DNA of 33,736 nucleotides from positions 1 to 33,736 of the forward strand of contig JAEWMT010000136.1 in NCBI GenBank assembly GCA_023393095.1, written 5' to 3'. A program made the translations under genes and the position numbers. Shown here one piece after another: positions 8,901 through 18,900 of the stretch. A model generated the notes under the pieces. That model saw only the letters and a list, made by a program, of their open reading frames with translations. It had not been told where the DNA came from and ran no database searches. The stretch comes from Bacillota bacterium (lineage in GTDB: Bacteria; Bacillota; Clostridia; Lachnospirales; Lachnospiraceae). Every line of letters begins with the position of its first letter. Within the stretch, counting starts at the first letter, position 1.

Positions 8901-10063
8901 AGCATACTTTCCAGGGTATCCTGCAGATCTTGCAGATCATCCTCTTTCGATGAGATATCCTTTTCCAGAGAACTTTTGGCAGTAATGAATTTGTTATACG
9001 CCATATATAGTTTGTAGGCTGCATTTGCATATCCTTTGGCATCATCACTGTATTTCTGATAATAGATAATCCGCTTTATATCATAGACTCCGCTTGTCTC
9101 TCCTAAGCACATCTGTTTACTGATATCGTTACCAAGTACCTCCTTAAAATTAGCCTTCGCTTGATTCATATTAGAGATATAACTGGACAGTTCATTGGCT
9201 CCGGTCACTGTGTATTGACTTTCTGAAACAAGCTTGCCTTTGTTATAGAAAGTAAATGTTCCTCCATTATCTATCGCATAGGTATGCTTTTCATCATCAA
9301 AATTACCCTTCGCACCATAATAATCATATACAATGTTTTGATTTACAAACTGGTATCTGATCTTATAACCATTTAATGTATCATAACCATCTGTGAAAGC
9401 TTTCTGCGTTAAATTCTGCAGATTATAGTCGTACATGTTTCGATAGGCTTCTTCACATTTTTCCACTACCGTCTGTCTTTCTTTATAATAATCCTGCTTG
9501 GCTTCAACCACTTTCAGCTGATCGCCTATGGTTGAAAAGCTTTTTAAGGAATCCAGAAAACCTAGTCCGAACTGAATGGGGCCTCTGTATTTCATAAAGT
9601 TGACTATCTGGCTTTTTAATAAAGCGGGATTAACCAGACTGGCCTCTTCCCTCTGTATGGCTTTAAAATCTATGACTTTCATTTGCATTAAATCTGAGGT
9701 GTCGGAATCTCCACTGACACCAAGTCCCGTAAGTTGATTCATAATCTTATCAACATAGTTCTCCGTTTGTTTGTCTGATATACCGGCTGAACTTATTGTC
9801 TTTGTATAATAATCCTTCAGGTTACTAATAAAAGAATCATAATCCTGAGAGGCAGCCATCAGACCGTACATATCCTTCAGGACATTATCATAATAAGTCA
9901 ATCCTGTATTAAGCGTCAGATCTCCGGCAGATTCCGCCATGGAACGCGCAAGTCTAATTCTTGACATATCTACCATGACACAGCCTATCGAAAGCATTGG
10001 AAGTAATATGATCGTTAGAAAGATAGAGATTGCACCCTGCCGTTTCAGCATAAATTTTAGCAT
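5957..10063 (-). CDS. Very large TadG/DUF5702-like pilus-locus protein
   Basis: This 1368-residue protein begins like a TadG or pseudopilin protein: a basic start, RQG followed by AISIFLTIILLP, then a membrane helix and the segment VDMSRIRLARSMAESAGD seen in TadE/TadG-type proteins. The pilin-type Glu after the Gly is absent. The middle is rich in charged helices likely to form coiled coils (about 350-440 and 580-720). Another hydrophobic stretch lies near 920-1000, and a hydrophobic C-terminal region starts around 1270 (YLQLFLMIALLINQE). I recall this architecture as DUF5702 of clostridial tad loci, but cannot verify it here. The ATG at 10063 follows GAGGGG by 8 bases. It is likely an extracytoplasmic, membrane-tethered pilus component. 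Confidence 0.82.
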   Translation of the reverse strand: MLKFMLKRQGAISIFLTIILLPMLSIGCVMVDMSRIRLARSMAESAGDLTLNTGLTYYDNVLKDMYGLMAASQDYDSFISNLKDYYTKTISSAGISDKQTENYVDKIMNQLTGLGVSGDSDTSDLMQMKVIDFKAIQREEASLVNPALLKSQIVNFMKYRGPIQFGLGFLDSLKSFSTIGDQLKVVEAKQDYYKERQTVVEKCEEAYRNMYDYNLQNLTQKAFTDGYDTLNGYKIRYQFVNQNIVYDYYGAKGNFDDEKHTYAIDNGGTFTFYNKGKLVSESQYTVTGANELSSYISNMNQAKANFKEVLGNDISKQMCLGETSGVYDIKRIIYYQKYSDDAKGYANAAYKLYMAYNKFITAKSSLEKDISSKEDDLQDLQDTLESMLTPPKNLKKGEVWTPPDTSGIEESISSLSKQIEKEQEWLNKQYNGKTASKWESEFTDYYQDPSTMKAFSNLTHPMKKIITGSSKLSYEMQEKTFLNKKDLVDGGFSNGVLKDISDYIDDLYTRIVTGIDDLENAKSNLEFVSNEVAPDGELTGREKTWDDNARKDTIVGTSVSEQNIEEVKSVHEFINKADVDDLLKHIDGAIVTLKNAKKELDSYQYGDSTLKDVTNLDKAVDAIDKKGYGTQIENVRAMTSELDALSRTVFSGMYKEPSKGLTHSWSEDTSHPELEHIDHKFYKYLKGLYYKVVQEGEKYTNRKKDAEKTQSDAEDKLKSYDTLKDDSGSDESSIFKFAGSLPSNEWVDKDGKGGLKAKAIKHNEEAMAEYEKAEGAGGNISNTMEFDAGVTSGGALTNMFASLGKELANMGITLRDDLFLSGYIMNMFSYDTFENEKIWEANGKKTDLSQNTVPQNTITVNDKSYKTACYNADGTFSCSAAGKLKAADLMSLTKVPISPQNNAAYRSEVEYIIYGSDNGKTKAYGTIYAIRAGFNIIYAFSDTTIRSTAQGIATAIFGTPPLTFMVPIAQAAIIIGVALAESALDISCLKAGMAVPIYKTKETWMLSIDNLLKNTVGVIKSSAGNAAKGIVNEAINTTTDQLNEWLDMTDEQLKEYVNGTADSAQDKINELGDAVKDSMTKGVEQYIGTAVDQMITLCENTKTLIAGGKLEKSDRVEYVKSKLNSWAIADNVDTTSIVYEAKIQAVDLLISEGYVEKVLEQLDTLEQTAANKITDLQDKTIVRFSDYIDQIVNYINDQIIGNTEGKINKYITEAGEKAKQKLAEGSDELKKSINSYIDQLSGGGGTGGTDANTNVTASLYSFQYSDYLQLFLMIALLINQESVLLRTADMIQTNTGLAEKGKVQLTALNDKSTGVFRLKNAFTYLEVESTIEVKPIFMKLPFMPDEADNLINNNKNWYTIQYRGVQGY

Positions 10064-10081
10064 CTGATATTCCCCTCTTTT

Positions 10082-10771
10082 CTATTTATTTGCAAATGTT
10101 TCTAGGAAGTTATTAATCTTCGAAAATGCATCTTCAATCGACTTTCCGATTTTTGTACTGCCGACAAGATCCACTGCCATATCTACATTCCGAATAAATT
10201 CAGGTGCATCGTCAACTGAGACCTCGGCACAGGAGCTCAGCTTCATGATGGTTGGTTCCTTATTACCCCAATACCGAATGGGAAATTTAACTTCATAGGT
10301 GACTTCAGTCGTAAAGGTGGAATATACAATATAATTATGAAATTCTGCCATATCCTCCTGCTTACTGGTTATCTTTGGTTCCATACGGATGAAAAACGTA
10401 TGGCAATGACTGATGTCCTCCTCCAGATCTTTCGCAATCTTCTTTTCAATCTTATCGATACTGGCTCCCGGAATCTCGCCTAAAATGTAGCGGTAAGGCT
10501 GGACATCTTTTATACTTACGGGAATGGTTCCCTTTTCTTTCATATCATATTGCTGCGGATTTACAATCCATTCTGAGCCTTCGATCGCAGCCCTCATCAC
10601 ACAGTCATCTACTTGGGCAATCTGATAATACGCATTACCTATATAGATGATAAAAAACAGCACAAAGAACATGACAGGAAATACGATTGCTGCTTCGAAT
10701 ATAGTTACTACTCCCTTTTCATCCTTCAGTAGTTGAATATTCCGTTTTATTATTGAATTTTTACAATTCAT
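10082..10771 (-). CDS. TadE-like pseudopilin
   Basis: This 229-residue protein has a prepilin-like N-terminus, DEKG followed by VVTIFEAAIVFP, with Glu at +6 after the Gly, and a single membrane helix (about 24-46). The rest is a soluble domain expected outside the membrane, ending in an amphipathic helix. TadE proteins are minor pilins processed by TadV. The gene is separated from flp by 106 bases holding a strong stem-loop, and is followed after 18 bases by the large TadG-like gene. The ribosome site before ATG 10771 is weak (GGAAAGAAGAAG), which with the stem-loop suggests lower output than flp. Confidence 0.85.
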   Translation of the reverse strand: MNCKNSIIKRNIQLLKDEKGVVTIFEAAIVFPVMFFVLFFIIYIGNAYYQIAQVDDCVMRAAIEGSEWIVNPQQYDMKEKGTIPVSIKDVQPYRYILGEIPGASIDKIEKKIAKDLEEDISHCHTFFIRMEPKITSKQEDMAEFHNYIVYSTFTTEVTYEVKFPIRYWGNKEPTIMKLSSCAEVSVDDAPEFIRNVDMAVDLVGSTKIGKSIEDAFSKINNFLETFANK

Positions 10772-10823
10772 TTAAAATCTTCTTCTTTCCTGTTTGGTTA
10801 TTTGTTATATTAGAATTTTATAC

Positions 10824-10851
10824 AACCCTTCGGTAAGAATGCCGAAGGGTT
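10824..10851 (-). terminator. Stem-loop after flp, probable attenuator
   Basis: A perfect 10-base-pair stem (AACCCTTCGG with CCGAAGGGTT) and an 8-base loop sit between flp and the TadE-like gene. On the minus strand it is followed by GTATAAAATT rather than a clean U-run, so it is better read as a leaky attenuator or mRNA 3'-end stabiliser that lets pilin mRNA exceed downstream mRNA. Confidence 0.65.
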
Positions 10852-10877
10852 ATGTAATTCGAATATGTAATAGTAAT

Positions 10878-11117
10878 TTAATAGGGACCGGATTTAGCAG
10901 GAGCTGTTGTTATTGCATTTGTTGCCGTAGTTTTTATAGTGCCAAATAAATCACCCAAAAGTCCACTTATCTGTCTTTTAAATACCACCGCTAATAACAC
11001 AGCTATTCCAATAAGAACTACAATTGCCACAATATTTACCTCTCCCTTTTCATCCGATAAAAATAGTTTCATTCTGGTACGTAAGTACAAAGACAAATAA
11101 TTTAATTGCTGATACAT
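10878..11117 (-). CDS. flp: Flp-type major pilin with atypical processing motif
   Basis: This 79-residue protein sits at the usual flp place in a tad operon. It has a 25-residue basic leader, a likely cleavage site at DEKG before EVNIVAIV, one hydrophobic helix (IVAIVVLIGIAVLLAVVF) and a short Thr/Ala-rich tail. Classical Flp pilins carry Glu5-Tyr6 after the cleaved Gly; here Glu is at +1 and positions 5-6 are Val-Ala. The ATG at 11117 follows a strong GAGGAGG site, fitting high expression. It lies 38 bases after tadC and is followed by a stem-loop. It should be cleaved by TadV and polymerised by TadA, TadB and TadC. The assignment rests on size, helix and position. Confidence 0.82.
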   Translation of the reverse strand: MYQQLNYLSLYLRTRMKLFLSDEKGEVNIVAIVVLIGIAVLLAVVFKRQISGLLGDLFGTIKTTATNAITTAPAKSGPY

Positions 11118-11155
11118 ATTTTATCCTCCTCATTAAAATATTTATACTCATTTCA

Positions 11156-12028
11156 CTAAACCCCCAGGTTCGTGAAAATTGGCACGATAATCATAATTAA
11201 GATACCTATGAATATGATACAGATTGGAATCAGTAACTTACTCGCTGCTTTCTGTCCCTGCTGCTGGACCAGTTCCTGTTTCCTTGACCATATCTCTTTA
11301 CTCTGATCCTTTATCATGAGTGAAAACTCCTGATTTCCTTTAATCAGCCCCTGTAATACGGTGGATGTGAATTTCTTAATCTCTGGTATGACACATCTTT
11401 TACCAAAATCATTATATGCATCTACTTCTGCCTTACCGTTTTCAATATCAGTCATAGTAATACGCATTTCTTCATACAGCAGGCCATCCCCTCCCTGTGC
11501 AACCTTATTCCAGGCTTCCTTCATAATCATCCCAGCGTTAATTAACAGTGCTAATTTGGATACTACCTCCGGGAAATCACCTAATAGCTGTGCTGATCGT
11601 TTTTTAATACTTCTCGTCGTCTGACCATCATAGTAAAAATAAGCCCCAAAAGAAAACAGCAGTATAATAAAGAAAGCGGAAATATTGCTAGTGATTCCAT
11701 AAAAGATGAAACCAAATATCAACAGGGAATAAGCTAACGTTATCCTTTGCGCTGCAAGGATCGACAGATAATAATCAGTAAATTTCTCATCATAAAGAAG
11801 CTGAATTTCTTTTCTTCGATCCCTCTCCTTTCTGCTGCTGTAACGGTAGTTGAATACTCCCAGAACCGCCAGACCGAAGCCATACAGTTCATACATTGGA
11901 AATTCTTTATTATTCAGCGGTTTCAGATAAGCATCATACTTAATTCCGATTAGCATAAAAATGAGATATAAAAATCCAAGTCCGGTTCCTATACACATAA
12001 TTACAACCGACAATGTTGGTAAAAACAT
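11156..12028 (-). CDS. tadC: Tad pilus inner-membrane platform protein TadC
   Basis: This 290-residue protein of the type II secretion F (T2SSF) family has N-terminal membrane helices, a central cytoplasmic helical domain (about 140-255, with LLGDFPEVVSKLALLINAGM) and a C-terminal membrane helix (about 265-287). The motif LINAGMIMKEAWNKV is characteristic of TadB/TadC-like proteins. It pairs with TadB to form the platform on which the TadA ATPase acts. Start ATG 12028 is preceded by a modest GGTGAG site and lies 37 bases after tadB. Assignment as TadC rather than TadB follows from its second place in the pair. Confidence 0.9.
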   Translation of the reverse strand: MFLPTLSVVIMCIGTGLGFLYLIFMLIGIKYDAYLKPLNNKEFPMYELYGFGLAVLGVFNYRYSSRKERDRRKEIQLLYDEKFTDYYLSILAAQRITLAYSLLIFGFIFYGITSNISAFFIILLFSFGAYFYYDGQTTRSIKKRSAQLLGDFPEVVSKLALLINAGMIMKEAWNKVAQGGDGLLYEEMRITMTDIENGKAEVDAYNDFGKRCVIPEIKKFTSTVLQGLIKGNQEFSLMIKDQSKEIWSRKQELVQQQGQKAASKLLIPICIIFIGILIMIIVPIFTNLGV

Positions 12029-12065
12029 TCTCTCACCCGTACCTTTCCCTTGAAAGAGTTTGAAA

Positions 12066-12920
12066 CTATATTTTGATATCCAGGATTTCTTTCCCTACAA
12101 AATAGGAGATTATAAACAGACCAATCGCAAAGGTAGTCGAAAATAATCCTGTCGGGGTAAGGAAATTCTGTGCAAATTCCGGACTCATTCCCTTAATAAT
12201 TCCGATCAGTGCAATTGGCATTACCATCATAATATTTTGTTCAATCTTATTACCTGATACAATGGTATCAATCTTAAGCTCAATCTCCATCTTCTCGGTA
12301 ATGATCTGCTGGGTATTCTTTATCACGTCCTTGATATTACCCCCTTTTCGGTAACAGGTATCAAAAACATTAGCAAAGCTTAATATGTCATTATCTCCGC
12401 TGCGCTTTCCAAAATCCAAGAGCAGGAGTTCAATATTAATATTATTTTGCATCCCGGCATTGATGATTTCTAATTCCTTTACTATGTATGATTCTGCGGT
12501 AAAGATTATCTGTAGATCTTCATAAGCGTTTCGGAAAGCATCGACTACCGTCTTTCCGCTATTAATGGATGTAACTAAGGAGTCCATTAATTCACGAAAT
12601 TGTAATTTCAACTTCTTATTCCGATTCCGCCTGATCTGCTTTTCTCTCAGAGGGAGGAACAGTATCGCCGCAAATAGTCCGGTTATCGAACAGATGATCG
12701 TATTTGCCCCGTAGGTTACAGCAGTTGCCTCCCCGAATTCATTCTTACCAAGGCCTCCATAAAATAGATATGCAACAGCTGCACCTGCAATAAATGCAAT
12801 CATAAAATATAATATTTTTTCCTGCACACTCAGGTAATATACGTTATAGTTTATTGCCTTAATATTGGTTTCCGTCATATAATATGCTGGCTCTTTTTCC
12901 TTTTTCTTCAACTGTTTCAC
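12066..12920 (-). CDS. tadB: Tad pilus inner-membrane platform protein TadB
   Basis: This 284-residue T2SSF-family membrane protein has two N-terminal membrane helices (about 36-55 and 70-90), a cytoplasmic domain with LKLQFRELMDSLVTSINSGKTV, and two C-terminal helices (about 232-253 and 262-279). It forms the pilus platform with TadC. The frame opens with GTG at 12920; a TTG three codons later (12911) has a better-placed AGAGGTG site 6 bases upstream and could be the true start. It is separated by 78 bases from the end of the giant surface-protein gene, so the pilus genes continue the same operon. Confidence 0.9.
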   Translation of the reverse strand: MKQLKKKEKEPAYYMTETNIKAINYNVYYLSVQEKILYFMIAFIAGAAVAYLFYGGLGKNEFGEATAVTYGANTIICSITGLFAAILFLPLREKQIRRNRNKKLKLQFRELMDSLVTSINSGKTVVDAFRNAYEDLQIIFTAESYIVKELEIINAGMQNNINIELLLLDFGKRSGDNDILSFANVFDTCYRKGGNIKDVIKNTQQIITEKMEIELKIDTIVSGNKIEQNIMMVMPIALIGIIKGMSPEFAQNFLTPTGLFSTTFAIGLFIISYFVGKEILDIKI

Positions 12921-12998
12921 CTCTGATTAATTTCACTTTTCTATATATTACCACATACTCCTATTAATTGTAATATTATTACCTTATTTTGTAAAGTA

Positions 12999-15900
12999 TT
13001 ATCTTCTCCTCTTTCTTACAATGGCAAATGAACTAATGGATATCAAAAGGAATAGTGCACCTGCAACTGTACTGTAGAATAACGGCTTATTTGCATAGAA
13101 GATAATATACCAGTCAGGTGAAACAGTGACGTTTTTAAATACTTCCTCCGTGGTATTCCTGCGGCCTTTATCATCCACCGACAGATCATTGCAGACTATT
13201 TGCACATTCATATCCATTCCGGTTGGTATCTCAAAATTAATTTTATTTGAATTTTTTTCAAGTGCCTCCAACAGTTTATTCCCTGATAGATTTATTCTCT
13301 CACTGATATCCCTTCCAGTTTCATCAGTGATCTTTCTTCCGTTCTTACTTGTTACCATTACCTCGAGGCTATCCAGTTTTCCGCCATCATCCTTTGGAAT
13401 TACCGTTACCTTCTGGGTCTTGGTCTGATATCTTCCTTTGTTATTCAGACCCGATATGGTTACTACAGGCGGCGTCTTATCAACGACAAAGGATATTTCC
13501 GCATTTTTAATATCACTGTATGCCTTATTCTTGGCTTTATCAACGGAAGTTGAGATGATCGTGTATTCCCCTTCCTTCTGGAACAGAGATGGCTTCACAG
13601 TATAGGTATACTGATACCATTGTCCCTTCCCTCCAGTCTGCTTTATCGTATAATCCTTACCTTCTGATAAATTATTACCGTTCATAGTGAGTTGATAGGA
13701 TTGTAAAGGATTGACATTCGTCTCTTCGATTACAATATTGTCGTCCACCTTCTGAACATAATAATCTTTCACAACTCGATTCGTATTATGATCGAGTGCA
13801 TAAGTTGAACCCTTACGGTTAACTGAGAAGGAAAGTTTGGAGGTCTCACTGTTAGCTGATTTTGTAACGGCCATTTCATCCGCCCAATTGCCTGCCTTGT
13901 CGGTCACGATACAGGACAAGGAATAGATACCATCAGCAGCAAGGTTGTCAACAATGTAGGCATACTCCTGTCCGGCTGTTATCGTCCTTAGGTTTCCCGT
14001 CGGGACATTAATTTTCGAAAAACTTCCGTTTTTGTCCATTTCAATACTAGTTAGTTTAGGAAGGAATTTGGATGCATCCAGATTCTTATCTTTCGTAGAG
14101 ATGAGAAATCCAATTTTCTTATCTTTGTTTGCTGATGCATCTGCTATATTGTCCACCTTTATTTTTGGTTTCTCGGTATCAATCGTAAACTGATTTGATG
14201 TATAGGAAGACATTTTGTTATTAGATCTGTCTTTGTATGCGATGTTCACGATATAATCACCATCTCCTTCCATCCTATAGGAACCGGTATGTACATCCGC
14301 ATTCGCATCACTCCAGGATGGTTTCACCTCATATGCTTTACCACCATTTTTCGAAACCGTCATGGTAACATCCTCCGGATAGAAATTAGCTTCATTTACT
14401 GTAATTGCCGCATTAATATTTCCACTATAATAGGATATTCCATCCAGCTTTTGAACCGGTTTATTATAGGATACCGACGCAGTCGGGGCAATATTATCTA
14501 CTATGATTCTTTCTTTTCCTGACTTTTCTGTACTGTTACCGGAATGGTCAGCTGCTGTAAACTTGATCGTTCCGTTAAACTGGTTATTACTTCTTAATAA
14601 TGTACCAGGAATTGAGAATGTGGCCGTTGCCACTTCCCCCTGATCCGAATATGTAATTTTTGCATTCTTAATTGCTGCATTCAGCTGCTGTGCATTAACT
14701 TCACTTACGCCCTCGCTCCTGATATAGTGATAGACAAAGTTATTAACACCGGATATTTTATCTTCTGCTTTTATTGTTACTGTCATCCGATCGTTATAGT
14801 AGCCAAAGGTAACTGCATTCATAATCGTTTCAAACAGGTTTTTGCTGTAGGATACATCCAGTTTATTAGGAGCTGTCGTATCTACGGTAAACAAATCCTT
14901 CTCATAATCATTGGCACTGTTTAATGCCATATCTTTATAACTAATGTCAAAAGTATAATTTGCATCCATCGAGAATGGTATTTGCGAAGTGTATACATCA
15001 CCGTTTTTACTCCAGTTGCTACGTGTTTTTAGATAATCCGAATAGTCTATGACATCCACATCCTTGCCTTTTACATCTTTTGCTGTTACTACCGCCTGGA
15101 TATCATCGGCTCTAAAATTATGTTCGGTCACAGAGATTGTGGCCGTCTGGGCTGCATTATAATACTTTCTCTTATCTTTCGTTTCCTTCCTTATATGATT
15201 GGGGCTATATTTTACGTTAATTTTCGGTTTTATGGTATCAATTACTATCTCTTCGGATTGATAAGTTTTCATTACATTGGTGGAACGATCCATATAATTC
15301 ATGCTAATAATATAATCACCATCACCGGAAAGTGTTATTGTTCCAGTCCACTCATCACCGTTCTGTTTCCAGTCATCCGGTATAACCACCGTATCATTAA
15401 CGTAGATATTTACATCCTCAGCATAAAAATTAGCTTCTGTAATTTTAAAGGTTGCCTTAACATTCTGATTATAGTAAAGTATAGAATTAGTCCCCTCCTC
15501 GGTATACTGATAGGAATTTCTCGTAAGTAATGTGTTCTTGTCTGCAACCTGTTGCGCAGGGCTTAATTCAACTATTCTGGTTGGAGAAATTGTATCTACA
15601 ACTACTTTTTTGTCATCTAATTTTTGTGAACTTGAATTACCGGCTCTATCAGTTGCAGTGAAGCTAATATTACCGCGATATTGTTTTGCCTCATCTGCTG
15701 TTAATGTAAATGATGCTGTTGCCGTCAGATTTCTATTACTGTAATCAATCTTATCATTCTTAATTGTATTGGATTCTGTGAGAACATTCTTAGTCGTACT
15801 CGTGCCTTCTTCCTGCCTGTAATTCCAGGTAAAACTATCAACTCCGGAAATTCTATCTTCTGCCTTAAGGGTAACCGTTACAGATGGTTTATAATAACCG

Positions 15901-18900
15901 AAGGTAATTGCCTGGATTATCTTCTCCATCTGCGGAGTGCTGTATGTAAGGCTGAGTGAGCTGTAACTAGGACCGGTTTTATCTACAATAAAGGAATCTC
16001 CCCTGTAATCAGGCGCACTATTATTGGCCATATCCTTGCAATCTATATCAAAATAATAGACGGCATCCTCTTCATAGGTAACTGTTGCCTGCCAGACGTT
16101 AGGAGAAACCTGGGTCCACGAACTGACACCACCCATGGAGTTTATTCCGCTACCGCTTAGTACATTGCCTTGTACATCCTTTGCCGTGACTAGTGTATGT
16201 ACTTCGGAAGGCCTTAAATTTCTATCTGTAATCTGAATTGTGGCTTTTCTTCCGGAACTATAATAATTTGATTTCGAATCATTATTTTTATTTTGATAGG
16301 TGACATTGATAACAGGAGCTACCGTATCTATGGTAAGAACATTCGAAGTATACCCTGAGGTTCCCTTTTTATTTTCACCTTCTGATTGATACTGCATTTG
16401 ATTGGAGGATTTATCCTGATACATGACCTCTATTACGTAGTTACCATCTGTCTTAAGGGTAATTTTACTGATGTATTTATCCGTTCCATCCTCATGCTCC
16501 CAATCTGTCATCTTGTAATCCGATACAATATTGCCGTCCCTTTTTACCGTGATTTTCATATCATGATTAAGAATTTCTCCTGCTTGATATCCTTCGAAGA
16601 AGTTCGCCTCGTTCACCTCAATTGTCGCAGTAATTTCACCACGATAAATAAATCTTGTCGTATCATCTACCGCTAATACGGTTTGATTTAAGGAATCTAC
16701 TTTTTGAACAAGCTCACCGCTGTATGTGATATTAACACTGGGTGCTATTGTATCAATTACAGTTACCTTATCATCATATTTTTCACTTGATCTGCCTGCT
16801 TTATCGGTAGCTTTAAAATGTATGCTGCCTCTGTACTGCTTTGTTTCATCTGGTGTTAATGTAAAACTGGCTGTTGCGGTTTGATCCGAGTAAGTGATAT
16901 CAGAAGCCTGAATCTTATTCATTTCACTGACCACATTGTTTGCAGTACTTGAGCCTATCTGCTGCGAATAAGTCCATTCAAACTCGTTGATACCGGAATA
17001 GTCATCCTTTGCCGTCAATGTAACCGTAGCCGATGAATTATAGAAACCAAAGGTAATCGTCTCAAGCACAGTATCCATCACCGACTTACTATAGGATATT
17101 TCCAAATCCGTCGGATTACTTTTATCAATCTTTATATCTTCTCCGTCTATATTAATGTCACCTGTGATGTCATATCCATTTGCACAAGCCTTCCTTAGAT
17201 ATATTGTTTTTGCATTCACACCTTCACTATCAACCGTCAGATGATCCGACCATGTATTGCCCGTTAATGCATTCGAATAACTGATTTCATAGCCTTCCTT
17301 TGCAGTGATCGTGACATCACCTGTATACCAGCCTTCGGTATTAAGAGTATCTCCACTTAATTGATAAGGCTCCTGTGGTGCTTCTAGGTAATTGACCTTC
17401 AGATAATAGGTTGTTTCCGTGCTGTTATAACAATCATCCTCCGGTTTCACCGCTTTGATCACAACATCTCCAACTTTGCTGTCATTAAACGTCAGTACGC
17501 CAGAATCAGAGATATCCTTCACTACCCCGTTTACATCCGATACGATAGCATACGTGATCTTTTTTATACCATGTCCGGTCTTGTCAGCATCTGATTCATC
17601 CTTCACTTCATATGCTGCATTGCTGAACTCATTTCCATAAATTATAGAAATCGGCATCCCCTGGGTTCCGGTCTTCTCAAACTGAATCAGTTGATTGTCT
17701 TTATCAATCGTAATGGTATAGGAAGCCTGGACATCCTGATAGCAGTCATCTCCCGGTAAATCTGCTGTTACGGTTACAGTGCCAGCCTTCCATACAGTCA
17801 ATAACCCAGTATCCCTATTAACTGTTGCTGAAGATCCTTTCATAACGGCATAGGATACTTTCTTACCGCTTTGACCTCCAGCTGCAGTGTTGGTAAACTG
17901 ATTATTGTTACTGTTATAGGTGATATTGGTAGGTGTTGGCGTCTGAAATACGAAACCCTTCTGTTCTGCCTTCTCTATCGTTAGTGAATAGAACGTATAG
18001 GCCGTGTTATAGCAGTCATCACTAGGAAGTTCTGCTTTTATGGTTACAGTACCAGATTTATGTATCGTTAACTCTCCGGTTACTGCATCAACAGAGGCGG
18101 CATCCCCTTGTGTTCGATAATAAGACACGGCTTTGCCACTCTGTCCACCACTTGCTGTATTTGTATATGTATTATTTATACTGTCATAGACGATGTTTGA
18201 AGGATGTTGATTAGCAAATTCAAACCCGGTCTGATCCGCTTTATTAATGGTGATTGTATAGGATGTATAAGCAGGCTTATAACATTCATTTCCCTCTAAT
18301 GTAGCTTTTATTACTATGGTTCCGGATTTTACAGTTGTTAATCTACCAGTATGTGCATCAATTTGGGCTGCACCTAGTCCATCGGTAAGCTCATAAGTAA
18401 TATTTCCATTACTTTGTCCGCCAAAAGCAGCATTCATATAGGTTTTGCCAATACCATAAGTAATATTGATTGGGGATGGATCATTGAATGAAAAACCGGT
18501 CTGTTCTGCTTTATTTATAGTAAGTGTATAAGATGTGGTAATCGGATCATAATCATCATTACCTTCTAAAGTTGCCATAACGGTAACGGTTCCCGATTTT
18601 ATCAAAGCTAGATCCCCCGTATATGGATTAATATTAACTGCATGCCCATCGGTAATTTCATAAGTAATCCTGCCCCCACTTTGCCCACCGGTTGCCTTAT
18701 TGGAATATATTCCATGTTCATTGTAGGTAATAGCTGATGGAAATGATGTAGTAAATGCAAACTGCGACTGTTTTGCTTTTTTTATCGTTAGATTATAGGT
18801 GGCTGAAGCACCGTGATACCTGCTATCACCTTCCAAAATAGCCTGTACCGTAATGGTACCAATTTTGCGAAAGGTCAGCTTTCCGGTATCTGGATTGATT

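Noticed and set aside
15120..15530. Plus-strand open frames inside the giant gene
   Set aside because: They lie opposite a long intact coding frame, lack ribosome sites and are shadows of the repeat protein.
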